Of a DNA stretch of 64,000 nt, positions 27,117-36,250 are shown piece by piece (within the stretch, counting starts at the first letter, position 1; the number at the start of each line of letters is the position of its first letter). The translations under genes were made by a program, and so were the position numbers. The DNA comes from Janthinobacterium lividum (GTDB taxonomy: Bacteria; Pseudomonadota; Gammaproteobacteria; Burkholderiales; Burkholderiaceae_D), in NCBI RefSeq assembly GCF_034424625.1, contig NZ_CP139977.1, positions 124,001 to 188,000 of the forward strand, read 5' to 3'. The notes below the pieces were generated by a model. That model did not search any database. It saw only the letters and a program-made list of their open reading frames with translations, and was not told the DNA's origin.

Positions 27117-28415
27117 TCAATCCTTGCCGACGCATTCAAAAAAATCTGCGAGCTCCATTGGACGCGCCAGGGCATAGCCCTGGCCGGTACGGCAGCCAAG
27201 ATTGAACAGTGCGCCGATACACGACTCATCTTCAATACCCTCGACTACCAGCCTAAGGTTCATCAATCGCACCAGTGACAAGGTGGCGCTAATCACGGCC
27301 CGTGAGGAGGCGTTCGTCTTCATATCGTGCACAAACGAACCGTCAATTTTCACTTCATCAAAGGACATCTTAGCCAACAGATTGAGAGTAGCCGAACCCT
27401 GTCCGAAATCATCCAGCGAAATCGGAAAACCTTTCGCGCGTAACGTATTGAGCGAAGCAGAAAGGCGCAGTTCGTCAACGATAGGCAAATCTCCGACTAA
27501 CTCAATCTTCAGCAGTTGCGGCGACAGGCCGGCACGTCGCATCTTCTCAGCCAATCGCTCAGGAAGACCAGGCGTGCACACGGTTTCAGAAGACGCATTC
27601 AATGCAATCGGTAACTCTATCTGGTGTTTTTTAAGCGCAAGTAGAATATCAATGACGCGCGTTTCGACAAAGCTGAACAATAGCAAATGCAAACCAAGAC
27701 GATTTACCATCGGGATCAGCACCGCTGGGGGAACTTCGCCATAGCTCGGGTGATTCCAGCGCAACAAGGCCTCCGCACCGACTATCCGCCGAGTACCTAA
27801 ATCGTATTGCGGCTGCAACATCACGCGAAGATTCTTGCCTGTTGTCAGAACCTCGATGACATCTGCCTCCGTTGGACTTTCCACAGCTCCAGCGACTACA
27901 TCTTTTTGGATTGGCCTAGCAAGCAATAGTTCGCGCAAGGCTTCAGCGAACGCTGCTTTGCTGCTACCACACAGCATCCCGACATTAATACCAGCCTGAC
28001 GCGCCAGCCGGGCATGTGCCGACAGCGCAGCGACAGATGCGCCACCTATGCGAGGCCCTGTTATGTTCTCAAAAATGGTGTTCGTTTGCGTGGGCTCGAC
28101 GCCTGCCAATGTTGGCTGACCCACCCATAAAATGTGCGGGAAGCGCACGAAATGGCTCTCCGCATCCAGCGTTTTAAGCACGCTTGGCACCATCAAACCA
28201 CCATGGTCGACATTCACAATGATCACGTCAAATTTTCCTTCGCGCAGGGGGGCGTGGGCGGCGCTCAACGAAGGAAATTTTGCCACTTCGCGAATATCGA
28301 GTGCATCGAGCATTTCACTCAACCATCGCATCCCATCCCTATCTTGATCTGACATCAAGGTCATCACGCGCAAAGCGTGGAATTCGCTATTCATGGAGGG
28401 ATTGATGGATTTCAC
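27117..28415 (-). CDS. EAL-domain protein with degenerate receiver, copy 2
   Basis: A 432-aa protein. The GTG at 28415 is chosen for AAGGA 8-9 nt upstream. The N-terminal about 130 residues look like a response-regulator receiver lacking the phospho-Asp (FDVIIVNVDHG). The C-terminal 260 residues are an EAL domain. EAL (AEALLRW), LNAS, DDFGQG, VKIDG, VVEGIE and TGQG are intact. Only the second Glu of the ELTE motif is missing (KIELVGD). It is thus closer to a working c-di-GMP phosphodiesterase than copy 1, although the missing metal ligand leaves activity in doubt. Copy 1 and copy 2 share long identical blocks (LNxLRAKGFPxSL, FDEVKIDG). The HTH-protein gene lies upstream on the same strand. 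Confidence 0.85.
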   Translation of the reverse strand: MKSINPSMNSEFHALRVMTLMSDQDRDGMRWLSEMLDALDIREVAKFPSLSAAHAPLREGKFDVIIVNVDHGGLMVPSVLKTLDAESHFVRFPHILWVGQPTLAGVEPTQTNTIFENITGPRIGGASVAALSAHARLARQAGINVGMLCGSSKAAFAEALRELLLARPIQKDVVAGAVESPTEADVIEVLTTGKNLRVMLQPQYDLGTRRIVGAEALLRWNHPSYGEVPPAVLIPMVNRLGLHLLLFSFVETRVIDILLALKKHQIELPIALNASSETVCTPGLPERLAEKMRRAGLSPQLLKIELVGDLPIVDELRLSASLNTLRAKGFPISLDDFGQGSATLNLLAKMSFDEVKIDGSFVHDMKTNASSRAVISATLSLVRLMNLRLVVEGIEDESCIGALFNLGCRTGQGYALARPMELADFFECVGKD

Positions 28416-28465
28416 GGCGTTTTTCCTTGGTTTGAGATGGAAAAATGATATCGACGACAAGCAAA

Positions 28466-28684
28466 CTAACCAATCGGAATGGGCTTAAAAATTGCTTTAT
28501 TCAGGAAAGCAATCAGTTCGTAAACAGGGAGTAGGTAGAATGTCTCTGGCAGCGCAAAAATTGCCAACCACTTCAAGCTAAAACCGGCTTCGCCAAGTGC
28601 ATCGCCGGCGTCTATAACTGAAGCATCTGATATCAGCATTTGGCAATCTGCCGCCCGCAAGCTAACAATGGCAAATGGCGGCAT
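28466..28684 (-). CDS. Small hypothetical protein between HTH and EAL genes
   Basis: A 72-codon frame (MPPFAIVSLRAADCQ..., ending FLNKAIFKPIPIG). It has a hydrophobic middle (LKWLAIFALPETFYLLPVY) and no known domain. It lies between the HTH gene and the EAL gene on the same strand, without a convincing ribosome site. It may be a small membrane peptide or a non-coding frame. Confidence 0.25.
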   Translation of the reverse strand: MPPFAIVSLRAADCQMLISDASVIDAGDALGEAGFSLKWLAIFALPETFYLLPVYELIAFLNKAIFKPIPIG

Positions 28685-28761
28685 GCAAATCGATCAGCGT
28701 GTCCGAGATGACTTGGCTACGGCAGTTCAACCACGCACGCCAAGTGGTAAGCCTGCCCCTC

Positions 28762-29088
28762 TCATTTTTCTTCCGGCTCATCCGGAATGCCAAAGCGTTT
28801 GCGATGGTCGCCCATGCAGGCCCTAAGCTCATGAATACTGAGGCCACTCGCCTCGTGCATGCGTAGCAGGATGGCTGCGCTAACAGGTAAGCCCCCGTTC
28901 CTGACTTTGGAAAGGATGGGAGGAGCCACCTGCAGTTCACGTCCCAGCGCCGCATCATTCTTTAAGCCAAGAAAATCGATAACCGCATCAAGCAAATCAG
29001 CGCTCCGGAAAGCACCACCATCACTAATGGGTGGACGATTACGTAAGCCCGTTACGCGTGGAGGATGAACCTTTATTTGTTTTGACAT
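28762..29088 (-). CDS. Small helix-turn-helix protein, copy 2
   Basis: A 108-aa protein. The ATG at 29088 (MSKQIKVHPPRVTG) is chosen because residues upstream in the longer frame show no similarity to copy 1. The core is LLDAVIDFLGLKNDAALGRE, then LQVAPPILSKVRNGGLPVSA, then LRMHEASGLSIHELRACMGD, ending HRKRFGIPDEPEEK. It matches the protein at 24766-25083 across the HTH and tail. The small gene at 28466-28684 and the EAL gene lie downstream, so the order here is HTH then EAL, the reverse of copy 1. Confidence 0.78.
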   Translation of the reverse strand: MSKQIKVHPPRVTGLRNRPPISDGGAFRSADLLDAVIDFLGLKNDAALGRELQVAPPILSKVRNGGLPVSAAILLRMHEASGLSIHELRACMGDHRKRFGIPDEPEEK

Positions 29089-29469
29089 TGTCGTTGCTTT
29101 CGAAAAGTAGATTTGCTGAGGACCAGAGTAACTTTGAGCACACCGGTGCGATGAGCAGCGGTGCAATGCTGAAGTGTAGTCACACACTTTGCTGACTGAA
29201 ATCAGAACAGTCTTAAAAATTTCCGATAAGAATTTAGGGTGAGACCGCGAGCAATCGCGCCGCACGCAAGGAAGCGCTGTGCGCTATTGCGGTACATATG
29301 AAGGTGCTGCGCCCGTACGCCACGGCCCTGATTTCAGAAAAACGATAAGCAACTGTCAAATACAGCCCGTTGTGGATACTGCAGGCTGGAATTCGCTCTC
29401 GCCATGCTGACAATCGCGCGGCATCCTCGCCATGATGCGCATTTATACAGTTGCCCTAGCGTCTGGCGG
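29089..29469. other. Intergenic region, no supported gene
   Basis: It holds the upstream region of the HTH copy 2 gene and low-complexity remnants. A plus-strand stretch near 29250-29345 (NRAARKEALCAIAVH) could be an old transposase fragment, but I cannot assign it. Confidence 0.35.
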
Positions 29470-30063
29470 CAATCTTTGACTGCACCAGGTAGGTCGCTTG
29501 TCGTTGAGACACTTCCAGCAACGAGGTCAATTCGCTGAAAGTGCAAATGATATTGGACAGATTGATGCGCTCCCAGGCCAGACGCCGCAGGATGGCTTGA
29601 TATACGCCAGGGGTACCTTCGCGCATCACCAACCCCGTCTCAGCCAGGTTCCCGTTAATCGTATCGAAGATCTGGCGTGTCAGCCGTTGACTTCCAACAG
29701 GTGACGGAATTTCAGCAAGGTTGTTGCATATGGCGCCGACTCGCCGACCAGATCGATGCCGGGAAAGGCGCGAATGGATTGGCTGTCGTAGATCGCGTCT
29801 TCGATGTCTTCGTCAGACAAGCCAAAGCATTGCTGGGCCACATACATGCGCAGCATGCGCGCCAGTCCGATCGGTGGCCGACCGGTGCCTTCAACCTTCC
29901 TATAGATTGACTCGACGGCTTGATGCAGTTTGCCCCACGGAGTCACGCTGTCGATTTCGGCCAGGAAGCGGTCGCGCCGCGTCAACTTCTGATTGGTGGC
30001 GTATTCAAGGCAAGGCCGGAAAAGCTTTTTTGCGTGCCCGATGGCGGAAAGTGGTAATGCCAC
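29470..30063 (-). pseudogene. IS5-family transposase, N-terminal part, frameshifted
   Basis: The minus strand encodes TRRDRFLAEIDSVTPWGKLH, then GTGRPPIGLARMLRMYVAQQ, then CFGLSDEDIEDAIYDSQSIR, up to KFRHLLEVNG. This is the DUF772-type N-terminus of IS5-family transposases. One base is then lost, and the next frame continues LTRQIFDTINGNLAETGLVM before losing resemblance around 29600. The frame stays open to a TAG at about 29470 without family features. The C-terminal half is absent here; a fragment of the same family lies at 19515-19706. Confidence 0.8.
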
Positions 30064-30635
30064 TATTGTCTCAGGTCAGTCTGCTGCAGGGAACGGCGTC
30101 CATTTCATCCCCTAGGACGATGAATGCCGCATCAGCGACTTTCCAGAGAAAGGCCGAGTGAAGAAAACGGCAAAAAACGACACTGATGTCATGGAATAAT
30201 CATGAATTCTTCCCCGATGCGCGAGTTGTATGCGTTCTTTGCCGCTTGCTATCTGTTATCTTGCACGCCTCCCAAAAAGCGGCGAGAAGACTTAGTGTAG
30301 ATCGCAATATTGAAAAGGTGCAACGGTGTTCGATGGGAAAACATCCGAAACACAATGTATGTTTATTCTAGGAAACTTAGTGCCGTTTGTGTAATTTTTT
30401 GAGCCGATACGCGTATAAAAACGGATGTTTCATTCAAAACATTTTTTCCATTTTCGCTCCATTTTCGCTTTTTTTTGACTTGGCCCTGCCTGGAAGAATA
30501 GTGTCGCTCCCACCGGCCCCATAAGCAAAATAAATGCCGCTTGCTACCCGCGAGAGGTGCCGGATGCCGGGATGGCCACCACACCATTGTGGCCGTTTTA
30601 TCCACTATTTTCCAACCAAAAAACATGGAGCAGAA
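30064..30635. promoter_or_regulatory. Upstream region of the M4 metallopeptidase gene
   Basis: AT-rich from 30340 to 30480. A ttgact at about 30476 followed 16-17 nt later by aatagt/atagtg is a possible weak promoter. GGAG sits 6 nt before the ATG at 30636. No gene is supported between 30064 and 30530. Confidence 0.3.
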
Positions 30636-33203
30636 ATGAAATTACGCCTGACGATACTCGCCGCATCCATCGCCATCTTGCCGCTGATGGCCAGTACTAC
30701 GGCATCGGCCACGCCGCCCCAAATGGGTGCGCCGGTCGCTGCAGCTTCTCCACAAGAGAGCGCCGCATTGGTCCAGAAACTGAAAAACGAAGCACATAGC
30801 AAGGGACTCGACGACAACCTCGGTTTCATTGTCGCTACTGAACATCCCGGTGCCGCCGGCACCCGCGTCAGCCGTGTGCAGCATACGTTCAAAGGTTTGA
30901 CTGTGTTCGGCTCCGAATCGGTCGTGGTCAGCAATAACAGCACGGGTGCCATCGTCAGTGAATCGTCTTCGGACCGTGCAGCGGGGCTGGGCAAGGGCAA
31001 TGCCGGCGCCGCCAGCGCCAGCGCCATGGCCAGTGCCAGGTCTGCGGCCCCCAGCGCCAGTGACATCGACACTACGCCTAAACTTAGCGAAGCCCAGGCC
31101 ATCGCCGCCGCCGTCAAGAACATCGGCGTGCAGGGCGTCGAGCAGACACCGCCTCGCGCTGAATTGATGATCTACCCAGTCATGAAAAGCATGCGCGTGG
31201 CCAGTGCACTAAACAAGTCGGAAGCTGCGCTCAATGCTCTGGACCTGGAGGAAGTGATTGACCGTTACGAGCTTGCCTATCTGGTCAAAACACGCATGCT
31301 CAGCGGCGGTAAACTGTATTACTACGATTCGATCGTGAACGCCAAAACCGGTGCCGTCATCAAGAATTGGAGTGCGCTGCATAACGTGGCCGGTACGGGC
31401 AACAGCCAATACAGCGGCCAGGTGCCACTCAACACCACGCTCTCGAACGGTAACTATCTTTTGAAAGATCCTAATCGTGGCAAAGGTGGCGTATTTGGCG
31501 CCATGGCGATCACCAATGCCAACCACGGCACTTCCGATGCCATCCCGGGCAATGTCTACTCCAAGACGAGCAATAGCTGGGGCGACGGCCAGCAATATAT
31601 TAAGGGCGGCAGCACGACCAATGCCAATGGCGAGACAGCGGCGGTGAATGCCATGTGGGGGCTGATGAATACCTACGACACGCACAAGAACGTGCTGGGC
31701 TGGTCTAGCCTGGACGGCAACGACACCTCTACCTACATCGCTGTTCATTTTGGTACAGAACTCGACAACGCCTTCTATTTCAATGAATGTAGATGTATGT
31801 TCATCGGCGATGGGAATATTTATAATAACCTCGGAGCCGTTGATATTATTGGCCATGAAATGGGGCACGGCATCATACATGCCACATCGGCTCTCATCTA
31901 CGCAGACGAGTCGGGTGGCTTGAATGAGTCCAGTGCGGACATCACAGGTGAAATGGTCGAAGCCTATACGCGGGCAGGCGGCACGGGCGCCACGATTCCC
32001 AATGCAGGTAATGATTGGATGATAGGCAAAGAAATGGGCAAGAATGGGAATCCCTTGCGCTGGATGTACAAGCCTAATAAAGATAACAACAGCCCGAATG
32101 CGTGGTACGGTGGTATTGGCAATTCCGATCCCCATTTGAGCAGCGGCCCAAACAATCGCATGTTCTACTTCCTGGCGCAAGGTTCCAATTCCACCACCAG
32201 CAGCGACTACTACAGCTCCTATCTGAACAAAAGCCCGCTGGCCATGACGGGCATCGGCAACGACAAGGCTTACCGCATCTGGTTCAAGGCAGCCACCACC
32301 AAGTTCACTTCGGCGACTAATTATGCGGATGCGCGCAACAAGGTGCTGGCCTCCGCTGAAGAACTGTATGGCGTAGGTAGCGTCGAAGCCATTGCCGTCA
32401 AGCGCGCGTATGCGGCCATCAACGTCGGCACCGACGTCGATGAAGTGGGTGGCGTCGGTCCCGTGAAGATCACTACCCAGCCTTCCAGCATCACTGTCGC
32501 AACGGGCACCACGGCTTCGTTCACCTTCGGCGCCACGGGCGGTAAAGCACCGTACGTCTACAAGTGGTTTCGCAATGGCGCCGTGATCAGCGGGGCCACC
32601 TCGTCCAGCTACAGCTTTACGGCACAGACGGCCGACAATGGCGCCGTCTTCAAGGCAAGCGTGACGGATTCGTCTTCGCCGGCCGTGACTGCCACGACGG
32701 GCAATGCTACCCTGACAGTAGGCGGTGGCACTGGAACCTCCACCGAGCGTATCGTCAACGGTGGCTTCGAGGCAGGCACCACTGGTTGGGGCGGCACCAA
32801 CGGCCCTATCGGCAGTCATGCCGGTCAGGTCGCCTATGAAGGCACGAAGTTCGCATGGCTCGGTGGTAACGGCAAGACCGCCGACGAATTGCTGACGCAA
32901 AGCGTAGCCATTCCCGCCGCCGCCACGTCCGCCAGCCTTAGCTTCGCGCTGCATATCGACACGGCTGAAACGGACAATACCGTGTACGACAAACTGGTCG
33001 TCACGGTGAAAAACAGCACTGGCGTCGTGCTGGGTACCCTGGCCACGTATTCGAACGTGAACAAGGCAGCCGGCTATCAGATCCGCACCTTCGACCTGAT
33101 CGGCTACAAAGGCCAGACCGTGCAGCTTTCGTTTGCCGCGACCGAAGATGCAGGTTTGCAAACCTCGTTCGTGATTGACAAAGTCAGCCTGCTCACCAGG
33201 TAA
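30636..33203 (+). CDS. Secreted M4 (thermolysin-like) metallopeptidase with C-terminal Ig-like and beta-sandwich domains
   Basis: An 855-aa extracellular zinc protease. The ATG at 30636 opens a signal peptide (MKLRLTILAASIAILPLMAS then TTASA). An upstream in-frame extension lacks one. A propeptide of FTP/PepSY type (about 30-250) precedes the M4 catalytic domain. HEMGH (about 407-411) holds two zinc ligands and the catalytic Glu, and GGLNESSADITGE (Glu about 431) holds the third ligand. The catalytic part ends near KRAYAAINVGTDV. Then come an Ig-like domain (KITTQPSSITVATG..., about 607-695) and a C-terminal beta-sandwich (IVNGGFEAGTTGW..., about 705-855) of the kind that binds substrate or carbohydrate. 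It is a plausible cargo for the type II-like operon that begins 130 bp downstream. Confidence 0.95.
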   Translation: MKLRLTILAASIAILPLMASTTASATPPQMGAPVAAASPQESAALVQKLKNEAHSKGLDDNLGFIVATEHPGAAGTRVSRVQHTFKGLTVFGSESVVVSNNSTGAIVSESSSDRAAGLGKGNAGAASASAMASARSAAPSASDIDTTPKLSEAQAIAAAVKNIGVQGVEQTPPRAELMIYPVMKSMRVASALNKSEAALNALDLEEVIDRYELAYLVKTRMLSGGKLYYYDSIVNAKTGAVIKNWSALHNVAGTGNSQYSGQVPLNTTLSNGNYLLKDPNRGKGGVFGAMAITNANHGTSDAIPGNVYSKTSNSWGDGQQYIKGGSTTNANGETAAVNAMWGLMNTYDTHKNVLGWSSLDGNDTSTYIAVHFGTELDNAFYFNECRCMFIGDGNIYNNLGAVDIIGHEMGHGIIHATSALIYADESGGLNESSADITGEMVEAYTRAGGTGATIPNAGNDWMIGKEMGKNGNPLRWMYKPNKDNNSPNAWYGGIGNSDPHLSSGPNNRMFYFLAQGSNSTTSSDYYSSYLNKSPLAMTGIGNDKAYRIWFKAATTKFTSATNYADARNKVLASAEELYGVGSVEAIAVKRAYAAINVGTDVDEVGGVGPVKITTQPSSITVATGTTASFTFGATGGKAPYVYKWFRNGAVISGATSSSYSFTAQTADNGAVFKASVTDSSSPAVTATTGNATLTVGGGTGTSTERIVNGGFEAGTTGWGGTNGPIGSHAGQVAYEGTKFAWLGGNGKTADELLTQSVAIPAAATSASLSFALHIDTAETDNTVYDKLVVTVKNSTGVVLGTLATYSNVNKAAGYQIRTFDLIGYKGQTVQLSFAATEDAGLQTSFVIDKVSLLTR

Positions 33204-33265
33204 TCCCCCCACAAAGCGCAGCGCGCAAGTGTCGGCGTGTTGCGTGCTGGATTTGCACCCACAGT

Positions 33266-33293
33266 CCCACGCAGTGGCTGTCCACTGTGTGGG
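33266..33293 (+). terminator. Hairpin after the M4 peptidase gene
   Basis: cccac (33266-33270) and cagtgg (33272-33277) pair with ccactg (33282-33287) and gtggg (33289-33293), with one G-U pair between them and a 4-nt loop. No direct T-run follows (a TTTTT comes about 15 nt later), so termination would be weak or the hairpin could serve another role. Confidence 0.4.
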
Positions 33294-33333
33294 CGCATAA
33301 AAGAATCTTGTTTTTGATTGCGACCAAACGCGA

Positions 33334-34527
33334 ATGCAATACCATCTTCTGGTACAAGGCCCAGCCGACAGGAAGTCGCTGGCCATCGACGCCGCCAGCG
33401 AGGCCGAAGCGATCCGCGCGGCCGTGCGCGGCGGCTGGCGCGTGCTGGCCGTCGACGCTGGCGCTGCGCAGGAGACGGGCGTCGCGCTGCGTCCCGGCAA
33501 ACAGGGCCTGCCTCTGCTGCAATTCAGCCAGGAGCTGCTGGCCCTGCTCGAAGCGGGCCTGAACCTGGGCGAGGCCATGGCCACCCTGCATAACAAGGAA
33601 ACGCGGCCAAGCGCAAAGGCCACGCTGGCCGCCATCGTGCTCACCTTGCAACAGGGCCTAAGCTTTTCCGACACCCTGGCCGGTTTCCCCGACATCTTCC
33701 CCGACATTTACATCGCCACCGTGCATGCGGCCGAACGCTCGGGCAACCTGCCCGAGGCGCTGGCGCGCTTCGTCGGCTACCAGCTGCAGTTCGACGCCAT
33801 CCGCAAGAAACTCATTTCCGCCGCCATCTACCCGTGCATGCTGCTCGTCGTCGGCGGCCTGGTGACCCTGTTCCTGCTCGGCTACGTGGTGCCCAAATTC
33901 AGCGTCGTCTACGAAAGCTCGGGCCGCGAGATTCCCTGGATGTCGCAAATGCTGCTCGGCTTTGGCCAGACCCTGGCCGCGCATCCGCTGCTGTGCGCCA
34001 GCGCGCTGGCCGCCGTGGTGGCCGCCGTGGTCTTCGGCATCGCCAATGCCGGCGCGCGCCAGGCCCTGGTCTTGCGCCTGCTGCGCCTGCCCGTGCTGGC
34101 GGAGAAGGCTGCCGAATTCCGCCTGGCCCGCTTCTATCGGGCTCTCAGCCTGCTGCTGCATGCCGGCATCCCCCTGCACAAGGCGCTGGCCATGGTCGCG
34201 CCCATGCTGCTGCCGGCGCAGCAGGAGCAGCTGGCGCAGGCGCGCCGCGCGGTGCAGGAAGGCATGCCGTTTTCCACCGCGCTGGAACACGCCGGCATGG
34301 CCACGCCGGTGGCGCAATCGCTGCTGAAAGTGGGCGAGAACACGGGCCGCCTGGGTGACATGCTGGAACGCTCGGCCAAATTCCACGACGAGGAATTCGC
34401 CCGCTGGGTGGACTGGGCCTCGCGCCTGCTCGAACCGCTCTTGATGACCATCATCGGCGTCGTCATCGGCGGCGTCGTGGTGCTGATGTACATGCCGATC
34501 TTTGAACTGGCCGGGAGCTTATCGTGA
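33334..34527 (+). CDS. gspF: Inner-membrane platform protein of type II secretion/type IV pilus system
   Basis: A 397-aa GspF/PilC-like protein that organises pseudopilus assembly. A small N-terminal domain is followed by two homologous T2SSF domains (about 65-190 and 265-390). The repeated pattern FSQELLALLEAGLNLGEAM... and FYRALSLLLHAGIPLHKALA is typical, as are three hydrophobic segments (about 165-190, 210-235, 370-393). It is the first gene of an 11-gene operon in which most genes overlap by 4-14 nt. The next gene (gspE) starts close to its stop. Confidence 0.93.
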   Translation: MQYHLLVQGPADRKSLAIDAASEAEAIRAAVRGGWRVLAVDAGAAQETGVALRPGKQGLPLLQFSQELLALLEAGLNLGEAMATLHNKETRPSAKATLAAIVLTLQQGLSFSDTLAGFPDIFPDIYIATVHAAERSGNLPEALARFVGYQLQFDAIRKKLISAAIYPCMLLVVGGLVTLFLLGYVVPKFSVVYESSGREIPWMSQMLLGFGQTLAAHPLLCASALAAVVAAVVFGIANAGARQALVLRLLRLPVLAEKAAEFRLARFYRALSLLLHAGIPLHKALAMVAPMLLPAQQEQLAQARRAVQEGMPFSTALEHAGMATPVAQSLLKVGENTGRLGDMLERSAKFHDEEFARWVDWASRLLEPLLMTIIGVVIGGVVVLMYMPIFELAGSLS

Positions 34528-34552
34528 CGGTTTTTACCATGTGGTGCCTGCC

Positions 34553-36250
34553 ATGAACGCGCGCGACGAAGAACGGGCCGTGCTTGATGCTGCCATGCTG
34601 CGCCGGGCCCACGCCAGCGCGCTGGAACAGGGCCGCCCGCGGATGGCCGTGCTGCAGGAAATGGCGGCCTTGCCGCCCGAAGTCTTTTTGCGCCAGCTGG
34701 CCGCCCTGTTCCGCTACCCGGCCTGGACGATGGCCGAGCTGCAAGCCGCCTTGCCCGCCTTTGCCCTGCTGCCCTACACGGATTGCGCCCAGCGCGACTG
34801 CGTGCTGCTGCAGCCGGGCGTCCCCGGCGCGCCGCCCGTGCTCGTCGTCGGCAACCCGTTTGCGGAAGACCTGCTGCAGTGGGCCGACTTCGCCCTGTCC
34901 ACGCCCTTCACGGTAGCGCTGGCGCACCCGGACGACCTGGCCGCCTATCTGCTGCAGCAGGAAAGCGTGCAGCAGGCGATGCAGGAAATGCAGCACGGAG
35001 ATGACGTGCCGGGACTCGACCAGAGTATCGAGGATATCTCGCTGATCCGCATCAGCGAGGACAGCAGCCCCGTAGTGAAACTGGTGAACTCCACCATCTA
35101 CGATGCCCTGAAATTCCAGGCCAGCGACATCCACCTCGAATGCGACGTGGCCAGCCTGGTCATCAAATACCGCGTCGACGGCGTGCTGGTACAGGCAGGC
35201 CAGGTGCAGGGACTGGCGATGGCCGAGCAGATCATCTCGCGCATCAAGGTCATGGCCGATCTCGACATCGCCGAGCGCCGCATCCCGCAGGACGGCCGCT
35301 TCAAGGTGCGCGTGAAAGGGGCGGAGATCGACTTTCGCGTCTCCATCATGCCGAATATCTTTGGCGAGGACGCCGTGCTGCGCCTGCTGGACCGGCGCGC
35401 GCTGACGGAAGCGGCGCAAGCGCTGCGCCTGGAAAGCCTGGGCCTGAACGAGGACGCCATCGAGCAGATACGCCGCCTGGCCGCCAAGCCGCACGGCATG
35501 CTGCTGGTGACCGGGCCCACGGGTTCCGGCAAGACCACCACCCTGTATGCGGCCATCACGGAAATCAATACGGGCCGCGACAAGATCGTCACCATCGAAG
35601 ACCCCGTCGAATACCGCTTGCCGCGCGTGCTGCAGATCCCCGTCAATGAAAAGAAGGGGCTGACGTTCGCGCGCGGCCTGCGCTCCATCCTGCGCCACGA
35701 TCCCGACAAGATCATGATCGGCGAAATCCGCGACGACGAGACGGCGCAGATCGCCGTGCAGGCCGCGCTCACGGGCCACCTGGTGTTTACCACCGTGCAC
35801 GCGAATAACGTCTTTGATGTGGTCGGGCGCTTCCTGCACATGGGCGTCGACGCCTACAGCTTTGCGGCGGCCCTGAACGGCATCGTGGCGCAGCGCCTGC
35901 TGCGCCTCAATTGCGCCCATTGCGCCGTCGATGCCAGCGCCGAGGTGCTGGCCGATGCGCAGCAGCTGCGCGACAGCGGCCTGGCCCTGCACCAGGTGCA
36001 GGACTGGCAATTCATGGCCGGCAAGGGCTGCGGCCACTGCCGCGGCACCGGCTACAAGGGCCGCAAGGCCGTCGCCGAAGTGCTGATGCTCAGCGACGCC
36101 ATGCGCGAAATGATCTGCACGCGCGCGCCCTTGAGCCAGATGAAGGAAGAAGCGGCGCGCAACGGCTTTCGCCTGGCGCGCGAAGCGGGCCTGGACCTGG
36201 TGCGGCGCGGCGAAACCACTTTAGCGGAGCTCAATCGTGTCACTTATTGA
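34553..36250 (+). CDS. gspE: Secretion/pilus assembly ATPase
   Basis: A 565-aa hexameric ATPase of the GspE/PilB class, powering pseudopilus extension. An N-terminal GspE-N-like domain precedes the motor domain, which has Walker A GPTGSGKTTT (about 321-330), the Asp box TIEDPVEY, Walker B MIGEIRDDETAQIA and the His box VFTTVHANN. Four cysteines (CAHC ... CGHC) form the zinc site usual in GspE. The start at ATG 34553 gives a normal length. In-frame TTG 34502 and GTG 34541 are alternatives that would overlap gspF. Confidence 0.95.
   Translation: MNARDEERAVLDAAMLRRAHASALEQGRPRMAVLQEMAALPPEVFLRQLAALFRYPAWTMAELQAALPAFALLPYTDCAQRDCVLLQPGVPGAPPVLVVGNPFAEDLLQWADFALSTPFTVALAHPDDLAAYLLQQESVQQAMQEMQHGDDVPGLDQSIEDISLIRISEDSSPVVKLVNSTIYDALKFQASDIHLECDVASLVIKYRVDGVLVQAGQVQGLAMAEQIISRIKVMADLDIAERRIPQDGRFKVRVKGAEIDFRVSIMPNIFGEDAVLRLLDRRALTEAAQALRLESLGLNEDAIEQIRRLAAKPHGMLLVTGPTGSGKTTTLYAAITEINTGRDKIVTIEDPVEYRLPRVLQIPVNEKKGLTFARGLRSILRHDPDKIMIGEIRDDETAQIAVQAALTGHLVFTTVHANNVFDVVGRFLHMGVDAYSFAAALNGIVAQRLLRLNCAHCAVDASAEVLADAQQLRDSGLALHQVQDWQFMAGKGCGHCRGTGYKGRKAVAEVLMLSDAMREMICTRAPLSQMKEEAARNGFRLAREAGLDLVRRGETTLAELNRVTY

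Noticed and set aside
31209..33707. 832-codon minus-strand frame across the M4 protease gene
   Set aside because: It is antisense to a clear gene with intact catalytic motifs, and its product has no domain. High GC at third positions creates such frames.
34463..36037. 524-codon minus-strand frame across gspE
   Set aside because: Antisense shadow of a well-supported ATPase gene; no ribosome site, His/Gln/Ala-rich translation.
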